This document shows positions 41,773 through 51,651 of a DNA stretch of 64,000 nucleotides, one piece after another. Every line of letters starts with the position of its first letter. Within the stretch, counting starts at the first letter, position 1. The translations under genes and the position numbers were made by a program. The notes beneath the pieces are model-generated. The model saw nothing but the letters and a program-made list of their open reading frames with translations, searched no databases and was not told where the DNA came from. The DNA is from Actinomyces sp. ZJ308 (GTDB lineage: Bacteria > Actinomycetota > Actinomycetes > Actinomycetales > Actinomycetaceae): contig NZ_JAAIJY010000005.1 of assembly GCF_011752065.1 (NCBI RefSeq), positions 1 through 64,000 on the forward strand, in the 5' to 3' direction.

Positions 41773-42834
41773 TCAGCGCCGTGCCCTGGATCGGATTCGA
41801 CGCCGCCGTCCACTGCGCCGTCGGGTGCGACCGCGAACGATGAGTCCCCACCCCAGCACGAGGGCACCCAGGGCGGCCAGCGCTGAATAGGTGGGAGTCC
41901 GCCATATGGTGGCCCCCATCTCCCTGGCGGTGCGAGTGGCCTGCTCGGGAAGGGACTCGGCTCCGTCACCGCCGGCGAGGCAGTCGGTCAGGGTGGAGCG
42001 CAGGGCCTCCTTGTCGGCCTGCGGAAGGCCGAGCCGATAGGCGCCGGCCACCGAGACGAAACGGCGTGCGTAGGTGCAACGGTAGGAGGCGTTGGCAGGC
42101 CACCAGCCACCCGGGCCGGTGGGGCGCCAGCTGCCGGTATCGGTGGAGCCGACGGGGCAGCTCGCCGGACCACAGGCGCCCTTGGCCTGGTTGGCCTCAC
42201 CGTCGACGGCGACGAGGTTCAGCGGGTCGTTGGCCGATAGCAGACGGGTGCGTTCATCCCACTGCCAGGCGCCGTGAGCGTAGAGGTAGTTCAGCGGTAT
42301 CACGTGGTCGATCTGGACGGCGGCTGAGGTGTCCTGGCCACGTCTGAAGGCGATCTCCTTGCCGGTGTAGGGATCTTGGAGCGTGCCCGACCAGACGGTG
42401 GCGTCGGGGCACACCCCCGCGCCCCGGCCACGTCCCTCCTCGCGGGGCTGAACCCCGTCAGCGCGGGAGTAGTCGGTATCCGTCAGGTCCCGGGCCAGGA
42501 TCTCGTTACGGGTGTCGCAGCCGTCCCCGTCGACGTCGGTCCACGCCTCGCCGAACCAGCCGGTGCGGGAGCCTCCCTCGCCCCAGGACTGCGCAGCGGG
42601 AGCGTCCTCGGGCAGCTGTGACAGCGCCTCGAGAGAGGCGCGGGTGGACAGGATGAAGTCTCCCCGCTGGTCCCACGGCGCCTCGTGAAGGGCGGCAAGC
42701 TCGGCGGCCGCGGACTCCTGCGTCGCCGTGTGAGAGGCGTCGTCGGCCAGGACCGGAGAAGCCGCCACAAGGCTCCACATACCGAGTGCGCCAAGAGCAC
42801 CAAGACGCGTCAGGAACCGGCCGGGGAAGCTCAT
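41773..42834 (-). CDS. Secreted, membrane-anchored HNH-family nuclease (DUF1524-like)
   Basis: The 353-residue precursor has a signal peptide (about 1-31, ending VLADD). An extracellular domain carries an HNH core: QIDHVIPLNYLYAHGAW and later NDPLNLVAVDGEANQAKG, with SYRCTYARRFVSVAGAY. This resembles the GmrSD C-terminal/DUF1524 nuclease family common in secreted actinobacterial proteins. A transmembrane helix (about 318-335) and a very Arg-rich cytoplasmic tail end the protein, so it is surface-held. The role may be use of external DNA as a nutrient or competition (inference). The start ATG has TACCGT at 42846-42841, 6 nt upstream. Confidence 0.87.
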   Translation of the reverse strand: MSFPGRFLTRLGALGALGMWSLVAASPVLADDASHTATQESAAAELAALHEAPWDQRGDFILSTRASLEALSQLPEDAPAAQSWGEGGSRTGWFGEAWTDVDGDGCDTRNEILARDLTDTDYSRADGVQPREEGRGRGAGVCPDATVWSGTLQDPYTGKEIAFRRGQDTSAAVQIDHVIPLNYLYAHGAWQWDERTRLLSANDPLNLVAVDGEANQAKGACGPASCPVGSTDTGSWRPTGPGGWWPANASYRCTYARRFVSVAGAYRLGLPQADKEALRSTLTDCLAGGDGAESLPEQATRTAREMGATIWRTPTYSALAALGALVLGWGLIVRGRTRRRSGRRRRIRSRARR

Positions 42835-42911
42835 GGGTCAACGGTAGCCGCCACCTCCGACACGCAGGAGCCCCCGGGCCGGTGACACACAGCAGCAGAG
42901 GACCTCGAGCG

Positions 42912-43706
42912 TCAGACGACGCTGTGGTTCGCGGCGGCCGGCTCATCCAGGTACCAGGTGGTCTGCCGGCCCCGGCAGCACGAGGCGGGCGCCGTGACCA
43001 CATCGGGAGCGCCCAGTCCCAGACGCACCGCCTCGGCCTTGGCCGCACCGCCGGCCACGACCATGATCCGGCGGGCGCGCTGCAAGACCTCGAAGGTCAG
43101 CGAGTAGCGCTCAGGAGGTGGCTTGGGCGAGCTGCGTACGGCCACGGCGGCGATCCCCACCGCGAGTGCGGCGGGGTGCCCCGGAAAGAGTGAGCAGACA
43201 TGGGCGTCAGGGCCCAGTCCCACATGGACGACGTCGAAGCCCCCACTGGTCAGGCCGGACGCCTCAAGCTCGTGGACCATGCGCGCCGTGGCCTCATCGA
43301 GCCCACTGACGTCTTGTGGAGGGGCCAGACGGTGCACCTGAGCCCCTGGGACACCGGCGGCAACCAGCGGCTCGGCCAGCAGGTCGTTGCGCTCCGGGTC
43401 TCCAGCGGGCACGAAGCGCTCGTCTCCGAACCACAGGTGGATGCCGTGACGCACCGGCTCGGGCTGGTCGGCAACGAGCGGGGCCAGTGACTCGGCCAGC
43501 GCCACCCCGCCGGAGCCGCCCGTCAGGGCCAGGTGGGCAACCCCTCGGTCCGCGACCGCCTCAGCCAGGACCCGGATGGTCTCCTGGCAGGCCAGCTGGG
43601 CGGCGTCGCTCAGAGTCGGTGCCACGACGACGGCCGGTTCTGAGGCCGCCGCCGCACCCATCTGGATCTCGGTGATCGCCTGGCCGTCGGCAGTGTCGTC
43701 AGTCAT
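42912..43706 (-). CDS. pgl: 6-phosphogluconolactonase
   Basis: Pgl hydrolyses 6-phosphogluconolactone, the product of Zwf. The 264-residue protein has LALTGGSGGVALAESLAP, HLWFGDERFVPAGDPERND, VHVGLGPDAHVCSLFPGHPA and SLTFEVLQRARRIMVVAGGAAKAEAV, all typical of the DevB/SOL family. It overlaps opcA by 8 nt and forms the last gene of zwf-opcA-pgl. Confidence 0.95.
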   Translation of the reverse strand: MTDDTADGQAITEIQMGAAAASEPAVVVAPTLSDAAQLACQETIRVLAEAVADRGVAHLALTGGSGGVALAESLAPLVADQPEPVRHGIHLWFGDERFVPAGDPERNDLLAEPLVAAGVPGAQVHRLAPPQDVSGLDEATARMVHELEASGLTSGGFDVVHVGLGPDAHVCSLFPGHPAALAVGIAAVAVRSSPKPPPERYSLTFEVLQRARRIMVVAGGAAKAEAVRLGLGAPDVVTAPASCCRGRQTTWYLDEPAAANHSVV

Positions 43707-44667
43707 TGGCGGGCTCCTCCAGCAAGGTGGCCAGGACCTCCTGGTAGACGAGGTCGGGGGTGAGTCGGCGCAGTTCCTCGTTGAGGGTGCTCACCGGCTC
43801 GCGGCGGGCCATCGTCACCGCCTGGGGCTCGGGGGAGCCGGGGCGGGTGATCGTGACCCGCTCCAGGTCGTGACGGGCGATGATGATGTCGCCGTCGTCG
43901 GTCCTGGCGGTGATCGACGAGATGCCCTTGAAGCCCTCCTCATCGACCCGTTCCACAGGGACGTCCAGCCGTAGCCGCAGCCAGGCGATCATGAGAGAGA
44001 GCGAGGAGTTACGGGGCTCGCCGGCCACGACCACCTCACGCAGCCTGCCCGAGCGAAGGATCGGGTCCAGGGTGGAGGCCACCATGGCGCGCCACAGGGT
44101 GATCCGGGTCCAGGCCAGGTCGATGTCTCCGCGCACGCTCACCGGCGCCAGCTCCCGCAGCGCCCTGGCCGGGAAGGCCTGTGCGGGAGTGTTGGTGATG
44201 CGGGTGGAGCCCAGGCGCCCCAACGGGTCCTGCGAGGGGACCTCGGGGACGGTCGTCGGCCACCACACGACCACCGGTGCCTCGGGCAGGAGGAAGGGGA
44301 CCACCAGCGTGTCGGTGTGCAGCGCCGCCTCGTCCCAGGGACGCAGGACCAGCGTCTCGCCGGCACCGGCGTCGTGTCCGACGCGGATCTCGGCGTCCAG
44401 GTGCCCGCCCGCCTGAGCGGAGACGTGCCCGTCGCGGCTGCGCGCAGTCGACCGGTCGGTGTCCTCGGCAGCCGGCTTGACGACGGCGATGACCCGGCTC
44501 GGGTGGTCCCGGCTGGCTCCGTGCGCGGCGCACAGCGCCTCCTCGAGTCCCTCCTCGTCCGTGGAGATGACGAGTGTCAGCACCCGGGAGGACCCGGATG
44601 TGCCCTCGTGCTCCAACAGGTGGGAGACGATCCGGGAGGTGGTCGTTGCGGTCAGCGTGGTGATCAT
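43699..44667 (-). CDS. opcA: Glucose-6-phosphate dehydrogenase assembly protein OpcA
   Basis: OpcA is an allosteric activator and assembly factor of Zwf, found in cyanobacteria and actinobacteria. The 322-residue protein shows RVLTLVISTDEEGLEEAL, LVVPFLLPEAPVVVWWPTTVPEVPSQDPLGRL and RVTITRPGSPEPQAV. The zwf stop overlaps its ATG, and its stop overlaps the pgl start, so the three are coupled in translation. Confidence 0.94.
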   Translation of the reverse strand: MITTLTATTTSRIVSHLLEHEGTSGSSRVLTLVISTDEEGLEEALCAAHGASRDHPSRVIAVVKPAAEDTDRSTARSRDGHVSAQAGGHLDAEIRVGHDAGAGETLVLRPWDEAALHTDTLVVPFLLPEAPVVVWWPTTVPEVPSQDPLGRLGSTRITNTPAQAFPARALRELAPVSVRGDIDLAWTRITLWRAMVASTLDPILRSGRLREVVVAGEPRNSSLSLMIAWLRLRLDVPVERVDEEGFKGISSITARTDDGDIIIARHDLERVTITRPGSPEPQAVTMARREPVSTLNEELRRLTPDLVYQEVLATLLEEPAND

Positions 44668-46247
44668 GAGCGCCTCCAGGTGCGGCCGTCGCGGGCAAGG
44701 AGTTCATGGGCACTGGCCGGTCCCCAGGAACCGGGGCGGTAGTCCTCGGGACCTCCTCCGCCGCTCCAGTGCTCGATGACGGGGTCCAGGATGCGCCAGG
44801 ACAGGTCGACCTCGCGCTGGTGGGGGAACAGCGGTGCGTCGCCCAGGAGCGCGTCGAGGATGAGGCGCTCGTAGGCCTCCGGCGACTCCTCGTTGAAGGT
44901 GGCGCCGTAGCCGAACTCCATGGAGACGTCGCGCAGCTCCATCTGGGTGCCGGGCACCTTGGAGGCCAGCCGCAGCGTGATGCCCTCATCGGGCTGGATC
45001 CGCAGCACGATCGTGTTGGCGCCCACGGCAGTGGTGGCTGCCGACTCGAAGGGCAGGAACGGAGGCTGCTTGAAGACGACCGCCACCTCGGTCACCCGGC
45101 GGGTGAGGCGCTTGCCGGCACGCAGGTAGAACGGCACCCCGGCCCAGCGGCGGTTGGCGATCTCCAGGCGCAGGGCGGCGAAGGTCTCGGTCCGGGAGTC
45201 GGAGGCGACACCGTCCTCCTCCAGGTAGCCCCGTACAGGCAGTCCTCCCTGGAAGCCCGCCTCATAGCGCCCCCGTGCAGTGGTGAGGTCCAGGTCCAGC
45301 ACCCCGTCGCGCTCCAGGCGCACGCAGTCGAGAACCTTCTCCTTCTCCAGGCGGATAGCAGCCGCGTCCATGCTGGTGGGCTCCTCCATGGCGGTCAGCG
45401 CCAGGAGCTGGAGCAGATGGTTCTGGATGACGTCGCGTGCCGAGCCGATGGTGTCGTAGTACCCGGCCCGGGTGCCGATACCGATGTCCTCGGCCATCGT
45501 GATCTGGACGTGGTCCACGTAACGCTGGTTCCACAGCGGCTCGAACATCGTGTTGGCGAACCGCAGCGCCAGGATGTTCTGCACCGTCTCCTTGCCCAGG
45601 TAGTGGTCGACCCGGAAGACGTCGTCGGGACGCACGATCCTTCCCACAAGGGCGTCGAGCTCGCGGGCGCTGGTGCGGTCGTGCCCGAAGGGCTTCTCGA
45701 TGACGACGCGCCGCCAGGCGTCGGCCGACTCCTCCACGAGCCCGGAACGGGCGATCCGCTCGGTCACGGCCGGGAACCAGCCCGGAGGGATCGACAGGTA
45801 GAAGGCGCGGTTCCCCCGGGTGCCGCGGGTGGCGTCGAGGTCATCGACGACGCGGGTGAGCTGCTCGTAGGCGGCATCATCCTCGAAGGAGCCGAACTCC
45901 ACGAAGCGCATCCCCGCGGCCAGCTGCTCCCAGATCGCGGGGCGCCACGGGGTGCGGGCGCCGGCGCGAGCGGCCTTCTCCACGTACTCGCGCAGGTCGT
46001 CGTCGGACCAGGATCGTCGCCCCACCCCCACCAGCGAGAAGCTGGGGGAGAGCAGGCCGCGGTTGGCCAGGTCGTAGATGGCGGGCAGGAGCTTGTGGCG
46101 CGCGAGGTCACCGGTGATGCCGAACATCACCAGGACGCAGGGATCGGCGATGCGCGGCAGGCGAAGATCGCGGGCGTCGAGAAGCGGGTTGGCTGCTCGC
46201 GCGGGCCGCGACAGCGGTAGTGGAGTCGCAGAGTCGGAGCTGGACAC
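44664..46247 (-). CDS. zwf: Glucose-6-phosphate dehydrogenase
   Basis: Zwf oxidises glucose-6-phosphate with NADP as the first step of the oxidative pentose phosphate branch. The 527-residue protein has VMFGITGDLARHKLLPAIYDL (coenzyme loop), the active-site signature region RVDHYLGKETVQNIL, the EKPFGHD loop and FYLRAGKRLTRRV. The GTG at 46247 is chosen because AGAAAGG lies 6 nt upstream; a TTG 24 nt earlier is less likely. It is divergent from gnd. Confidence 0.95.
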   Translation of the reverse strand: MSSSDSATPLPLSRPARAANPLLDARDLRLPRIADPCVLVMFGITGDLARHKLLPAIYDLANRGLLSPSFSLVGVGRRSWSDDDLREYVEKAARAGARTPWRPAIWEQLAAGMRFVEFGSFEDDAAYEQLTRVVDDLDATRGTRGNRAFYLSIPPGWFPAVTERIARSGLVEESADAWRRVVIEKPFGHDRTSARELDALVGRIVRPDDVFRVDHYLGKETVQNILALRFANTMFEPLWNQRYVDHVQITMAEDIGIGTRAGYYDTIGSARDVIQNHLLQLLALTAMEEPTSMDAAAIRLEKEKVLDCVRLERDGVLDLDLTTARGRYEAGFQGGLPVRGYLEEDGVASDSRTETFAALRLEIANRRWAGVPFYLRAGKRLTRRVTEVAVVFKQPPFLPFESAATTAVGANTIVLRIQPDEGITLRLASKVPGTQMELRDVSMEFGYGATFNEESPEAYERLILDALLGDAPLFPHQREVDLSWRILDPVIEHWSGGGGPEDYRPGSWGPASAHELLARDGRTWRRS

Positions 46248-46679
46248 GTCAGCCTTTCTGAGAATCGACAAACGGTGGAGACTGCGTCAGCAGACTTTCG
46301 GCAAGTCGCCGTGGTCCGCTGGGGCCTGGTCGGCCGCCGCAGAGGCCGAGGGGCTGTGCGGGCCGACTGTCGCCGACTGTCACTGTAACGTGCCTGCTGA
46401 GGACTCGCCTGGGAGGGACAGGCCCACCGTGAGCCCGGGTGAGCCTTTGCACTATGTCGGGGGAGCGCCTGAACCACGGACGATCTTCGTGCACGAGGCC
46501 CGGACGCGGTAGGGTCGATGACGTTGACAGGTGCCGGTTGGTACCCGCCGGCGTCTGGACCCGGATCGCCGTCGCATCGGCCTCGCCTCGCAGGCCGCAA
46601 CCAGCATCCCCGTATCGTCCGGTACCACCTCTTGGAATCGCAGGGCTGTCACAGGCCTGTCGCACACGAAAGGACCTCC
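46248..46679. promoter_or_regulatory. 432-bp divergent control region between zwf and gnd
   Basis: No gene is seen. For gnd, TTCGTG (about 46485-46490), an 18-nt spacer and TAGGGT (46509-46514) form a plausible promoter with a leader of about 160 nt. For zwf, TACAGT on the minus strand (46387-46382) is a weaker -10. The region joins the two arms of the pentose phosphate genes. Confidence 0.4.
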
Positions 46680-48155
46680 ATGAGCAGCTTCACCCCCGCA
46701 CCAGCCACAGCCGACCTCGGTGTCTTCGGGCTGGGGGTGATGGGAGCCAACCTGGCCCGCAACCTGGCTCGTCACGGTCACTCGGTCGCCGTCTTCAACC
46801 GTACGCTCGCCCGCACCGAGCGGCTCATCGAGCGCTACGGCTCGGAGGGCGACTTCGTGCCCGCGGCCGACCTGAAGGACTTCGTGTCCTCCCTGCGCAC
46901 CCCCCGCGTGGCCATCATCATGGTCCAGGCCGGGGCCGCCACCGAGGCGGTCATCGAGGAGCTCGCCGAGCTCATGGAGCCCGGTGACATCATCGTCGAC
47001 GCCGGCAACACCTTCTACACCGACACCCGCCGCCGTGAGGAGTCCCTGCGCGAGCGCGGACTGCACTTCGTGGGGATGGGCGTCTCCGGCGGTGAGGAGG
47101 GGGCGCTCAACGGTCCCTCGATCATGCCCGGCGGCACTGATGACTCCTACAAGCGCCTGGGGCCGATGCTGGAGTCCATCTCCGCCCACGTCGACGGCGT
47201 CCCCTGCTGCACCCACGTGGGTCCCGACGGCGCCGGCCACTTCGTCAAGATGGTCCACAACGGCATCGAGTACGCCGACATGCAGCTCATCGCCGAGGCC
47301 TACGACCTGCTGCGCCACGTCGGCGGGTTCACCGTCCCCGAGATCGCCGAGGTCTTCCGTTCCTGGAAGGACTCCGAGCTCGACTCCTACCTCATCGACA
47401 TCACCACCGAGGTCCTCTCCCACACCGACGCCGCCACCGGGGAGCCGTTCGTCGACGTCGTCGTGGACGCCGCCGGTCAGAAGGGCACCGGGGTGTGGAC
47501 CACCCAGACGGCCCTCGAGCTGGGAGTGGCCGTGCCCGCCATCGCCGAGGCCACCTTCGCCCGTGCCGTCTCCTCAGCCGGCGCCGCCCGAGCCGCCGTC
47601 CAGGCCGCCGACATCGCTCCGGGCACCTCGGCCCCGACCCTGGCGGGCCCCGAGGAGCGACGCGCCTTCGTCGACGCCGTCAGGCAGGCCCTCTACGGCT
47701 CCAAGATCGCAGCCTATGCGCAGGGCTTCGACGAGATCGCCACTGCCTCGCTGCAGTTCGGCTGGAACATCGACCTGGGCGCCATGGCCCGCATCTGGCG
47801 GGGCGGCTGCATCATCCGGGCCCGCTTCCTGGACGACATCACCCGCGCCTACGACGAGGACCCGAACCTGGCCAGCCTTCTGACGGCGCCGGTCTTCGCC
47901 TCCTCCCTGGCCAAGGTGCTGCCCGCCTGGCGCCAGGTGGTGGCCACCTCCGCCACGTCCGGCGTTCCGGCTCCGGCCTTCGCCTCCTCACTCGCCTACG
48001 TCGACCAGCTGCGCTCCCCGCGCCTGCCGGCGGCCCTCATCCAGGGGCAGCGCGACTTCTTCGGCTCCCACACCTACCACCGCACCGACGACGTCGAGGG
48101 CGTCTACCACACGCTGTGGGCCACGCCGGAGCGCACCGAGGAGAAGTGGAGCTGA
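46680..48155 (+). CDS. gnd: 6-phosphogluconate dehydrogenase, decarboxylating
   Basis: Gnd makes ribulose-5-phosphate and NADPH from 6-phosphogluconate. The 491-residue protein has LGVFGLGVMGANLARNLARHG, the catalytic GVSGGEEGALNGPSIMPGG, FVKMVHNGIEYADMQLIAEAY, and IWRGGCIIRARFLDDI. The C-terminus has the usual FFGSHTYHRTD. ATG 46680 is set by AAAGGA 7 nt upstream; the longer frame is not supported. Confidence 0.97.
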   Translation: MSSFTPAPATADLGVFGLGVMGANLARNLARHGHSVAVFNRTLARTERLIERYGSEGDFVPAADLKDFVSSLRTPRVAIIMVQAGAATEAVIEELAELMEPGDIIVDAGNTFYTDTRRREESLRERGLHFVGMGVSGGEEGALNGPSIMPGGTDDSYKRLGPMLESISAHVDGVPCCTHVGPDGAGHFVKMVHNGIEYADMQLIAEAYDLLRHVGGFTVPEIAEVFRSWKDSELDSYLIDITTEVLSHTDAATGEPFVDVVVDAAGQKGTGVWTTQTALELGVAVPAIAEATFARAVSSAGAARAAVQAADIAPGTSAPTLAGPEERRAFVDAVRQALYGSKIAAYAQGFDEIATASLQFGWNIDLGAMARIWRGGCIIRARFLDDITRAYDEDPNLASLLTAPVFASSLAKVLPAWRQVVATSATSGVPAPAFASSLAYVDQLRSPRLPAALIQGQRDFFGSHTYHRTDDVEGVYHTLWATPERTEEKWS

Positions 48156-48216
48156 GGCTCGACCAGGCAGTCATCTGGACCCATATGGACCGCCTCCCGT
48201 CGGTGGATGCCCCAAC

Positions 48217-50943
48217 ATGACGACCTCCGCACCCGCTCGCTCGGACAGCCCCACGAATCTGCGTCACGAGGAGGCCTCCTGGCGGGCCTCGGTGTGCCAG
48301 ATGACCTCCAGCCACGTGGCCATCGACGTCACCACGGCAACCAGTCCCCGGGAGACGGCCTTCAGCGTTCGTTGCCTGATGCGGCTGCGCATCGGGCAAC
48401 GAGCCGAAGGCCTCTGGGTGGACTTCGTGGGGCAGTCGGTCGACTCGCTCAGCGTCGACGGGCAGCGGGTCGCGGCGGCCTGGGACGGAGCCCGTATCGC
48501 CCTGCCGGTCATGGAGCCGGGCGAGCACGCGGTGGAGATCGAGGCACGCGGCCTCTACTCCAACTCGGGTCAGGGGCTGCACCGCTTCCACGACCCGGTT
48601 GACGGCGCCACCTACCTCTACACCCACTTCGAGCCCTCCGACGCCCGTAGGGCCTGGCCGGTCATGGAGCAGCCGGACCTCAAGACCTGCTTCTGCCTGG
48701 AGGTCACCCACCCGCGCGGCTGGACGGTCATGTCCAACACCCGTGCGGTGGCAACCGGCTCAGGCGCCCGCGTAACGGCGGGCGCCGACAGTGTTGCGGA
48801 CAGTGCTGAGACGGATAGCGGCGTCGAGGTGACCTCCTTCGCCCCCTCAGAGCCTCTGCCCAGCTACCTCACCGTGCTGGCGGCCGGCCCCTGGCACCGG
48901 GTGACCGGCCAGTGGAGCTCCCCGAGCCGTCAGGGCCTGACGATCCCCCTGTCATGGTCCTGCCGGTCCAGCCTGGCCGAGCACCTCGACGCTGCCGAGC
49001 TGCTCGATGTCACCCGTGCAGGCCTGGACCTCTACGACCGGGCCTACCGCTACGGCTTCCCCTGGGACTCCTAGGACAGCGTGCTCGTCCCGGAGTACAA
49101 CCTGGGCGCCATGGAGAACCCCGGCTGCGTCACCTTCAACGAGGACCTCTACCTCTTCCGCGGACCGGTCACCCGTTCCCAGAGAGCCGGACGCGCCAAC
49201 ACGATCCTCCACGAGATGTGCCACATGTGGTTCGGCGACCTCGTCACTCCCACCTGGTGGGAGGACACCTGGCTCAAGGAGTCCTTCGCCGACCACCAGG
49301 GCACCTGGGCCGAGGCCGAGGCGGCGGGCTACACCGAGGCGTGGGTGAGCTTCGCCTCCACCCGCAAGGCCTGGGCCTACCTGGAGGACTCCCGGCCGGC
49401 CACCACCCACCCCATCGTGGCGCAGGTCGACGACGTCGAGGCCGCCCGCCAGGCCTTCGACGGCATCACCTACGCCAAGGGCGCCGCCGTTCTCAAGCAG
49501 CTCGTCGCCTACGTCGGCCATGAGGCCTTCCTGGAGGCCTCCGGGCTTCTCTTCGAGCGCCGCGCCTACGGCAACGCCACCCTGGACGACTTCCTGCAGG
49601 TGCTCTCACGGGTCTCAGGCCGCGACATGCAGGACTGGGCCCGAGCCTGGCTCCGCACCGCAGGGCCCTCCGTCATCACCGACGAGCTGATCACCCACGA
49701 GGGGCGGATCGCCTCGCTGACCCTCCGCCAGGAGGGAACCGATCTGGCCACAGGAGCGCCGGTTCTGCGCCCGCACACGCTCGTGGTCGGGCTGTACTCC
49801 TTCGGCGAGGACGGCGCGCTGGTGCGTACCCACCGGCTGCCGGTGACCCTGGAGACCGAGCGGCTCGAGATCACTGAGGCTGAGGGGCTGCCCGCTCCCG
49901 ACGTCGTCCTGGTCAACGACGAGGACCTCACCTACGCCGTCGTGCGGCCAGATGACGCCTCCCTGTCCCGCCTCGCCGCCTGTCTCGGATCCCTCCGAGA
50001 CCCCATGGCCCGGTCGCTGGCCTGGTCGATGCTGCACAACCTTCTGCGCGACGCGGTCATTGGCGCACCACTGTTCGTGGAGACCGTCCTGGCCCATGCC
50101 GACGACGACACCGAGCCGGGCACCCTGGCCACACTGCTGAACCAGGCCCTGCGAGCCGCCTGCCGATACACCGGTCCATGCATGCGTCGCACGCTCCTGG
50201 ACAGGCTCCTCGCCGATGACCCGGCAGGGCACCCGAAGGGATCGAAACCCGCTTGCATGCATGGTGGCTGGGGCAGGCTTCGCGGCGCCGCACCGGGCTC
50301 GGACGTGCAGCTCGTGCGCGCCCGTGCCTGGCTGGAGGCCGCGGGACAGGCGCGGCTGGTCGGTGAGGAGCAGCAGGCCCAGGCGGTGGCCCGTATCCGT
50401 GAGATGCTGAGCGGCGACCTTCCCGGCCTGGAGCTGGACGCCGATCTGCGATGGCGGGCGCTGACGGCCTTGGCGCGGTTGGGGGCCGTCGACCCCGACG
50501 AGCTCGACGTGCAGCGTGAGGCGGATCCCACGGCCAGCGGCATCACCCACCACCTGAGGGCTTCCAGCTCGCTGCCCCGCAGGGGGCTCAAGGAGGAGGT
50601 CCTCGGCCGGCTCCTCCACGATACTGCTTTGAGCAACGACCACATCGACGCCCTCATCGCGGGCTTCGCAGTCGACGCCCACCGTGAGCTGACCGCCCCG
50701 TTCACCACCAGCTACCTCCAGGAGCTTCAGAGGATGTGGTCCGAGCGCGGTCAGGAGATCGCCACACGGCTGGTGACGGGGTTGTTCCCCGCCTGCGGGG
50801 ACGAGGCCGATGCGCAGGCCGTCGAGGACTGGCTCGATACCCATCCCGAGGCGCCGCCGGCTCTGCGTCGGCTGCTCCTCAAGAGCCTCGACGACCTACG
50901 CCGTGCTCTCACCGCCCGTCGTGTCGCCTCGGCGTCGCCCTGA
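48217..50943 (+). pseudogene. pepN: Aminopeptidase N (PepN), interrupted by an in-frame TAG
   Basis: M1-family zinc aminopeptidase, 908 codons, which removes N-terminal residues from peptides. The frame is continuous except for one TAG at 49072-49074 (codon 286). The protein reads ...RYGFPWDS, stop, DSVLVPEYNLGAMENPGCVTF. In homologues this position is normally Tyr (as in ...YDQVFVPEYN, from memory), so TAC to TAG is the simplest explanation. All other key features are present: GAMEN, the zinc site HEMCHMW (His332, Glu333, His336) with the distal Glu in WLKESFADH. The downstream part could start at GTG 49081 but lacks a Shine-Dalgarno and the N-terminal domain. It is a pseudogene unless the stop is an error or is read through. 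Confidence 0.85.
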
Positions 50944-51198
50944 GAAACGAGTCCTCCCCTGAGTTATGAGACCTTCGTCCTAGCCTGAGCAACATCAGTG
51001 GATCCCGTGACCGGTCCGAGACATGTATTCGGTGCTCATGATCACCCTGAGGGGTTGGCTGAGGGCGGACAGTGGGTAGGCTTCTCGCCATTCGCGGCAA
51101 GCCATGTCGTGGTGTTGACTCGACGTCAGTGCAACGAACGGTATGGTGGTGCGTGAGGCGGCGCAACGGGCGCCGCAACGAACCGAGGGGCAGGAATA

Positions 51199-51651
51199 AT
51201 GTCGAGCAGTCCGATCGAGCAGGATCCCTCCTCCACCCAGACCTTCGGGGTTGCCGATGTCGTCAACTCAGTGGAATCCCCGGTGGTGGGGCTGAGCCAG
51301 CAGGACGCCGCCGCGATCGCTGCCCTACCGTCGGGAACGGCGCTTCTCCTCGTCCACCACGGGCCGACCACCGGCGCGCGCTTCCTGCTGGATGCCGAGG
51401 AGACAACCGTGGGACGCCATCCGCGTGCCGACATCTTCCTCGACGACGTCACCGTCTCCAGGAAGCACGCGGTCTTCTCCTCCCTGCCCGACGGCGGCTA
51501 CGGCGTCCGTGACTCCGGTTCCCTCAACGGCACCTATGTCAACCGCACACGCGTCGAGCAGGTGGCCCTCCGCTCCGGTGATGAGGTCCAGATCGGCAAG
51601 TACCGGATGACCTACCACCCCGGCCCCCAGGGCGGAGCCGCGTCTCGGTGA
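51199..51651 (+). CDS. garA: FHA-domain regulator, GarA/OdhI type
   Basis: GarA/OdhI binds and inhibits 2-oxoglutarate-using enzymes; phosphorylation by a PknB/PknG-type kinase switches it off. The 150-residue protein has a flexible N-terminus with Thr residues in SSTQTFGVADV (candidate phospho-site) and a C-terminal FHA domain (about 55-140) with VGRHPRADIFLDDVTVSRKHA and SLNGTYVN. AGGGGCAGGA precedes the ATG. It heads the conserved unit garA-ftsR-bifunctional nuclease-merR. Confidence 0.92.
   Translation: MSSSPIEQDPSSTQTFGVADVVNSVESPVVGLSQQDAAAIAALPSGTALLLVHHGPTTGARFLLDAEETTVGRHPRADIFLDDVTVSRKHAVFSSLPDGGYGVRDSGSLNGTYVNRTRVEQVALRSGDEVQIGKYRMTYHPGPQGGAASR

Noticed and set aside
49072-49074. 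TAG in pepN as pyrrolysine
   Set aside because: No pyl genes are visible and Pyl use is not known in these bacteria. The position is normally Tyr.
49081-50943. Separate peptidase gene starting at GTG 49081
   Set aside because: It begins in the middle of the M1 catalytic fold, has no ribosome binding site and is in frame with the upstream part. A single stop in pepN is the better explanation.
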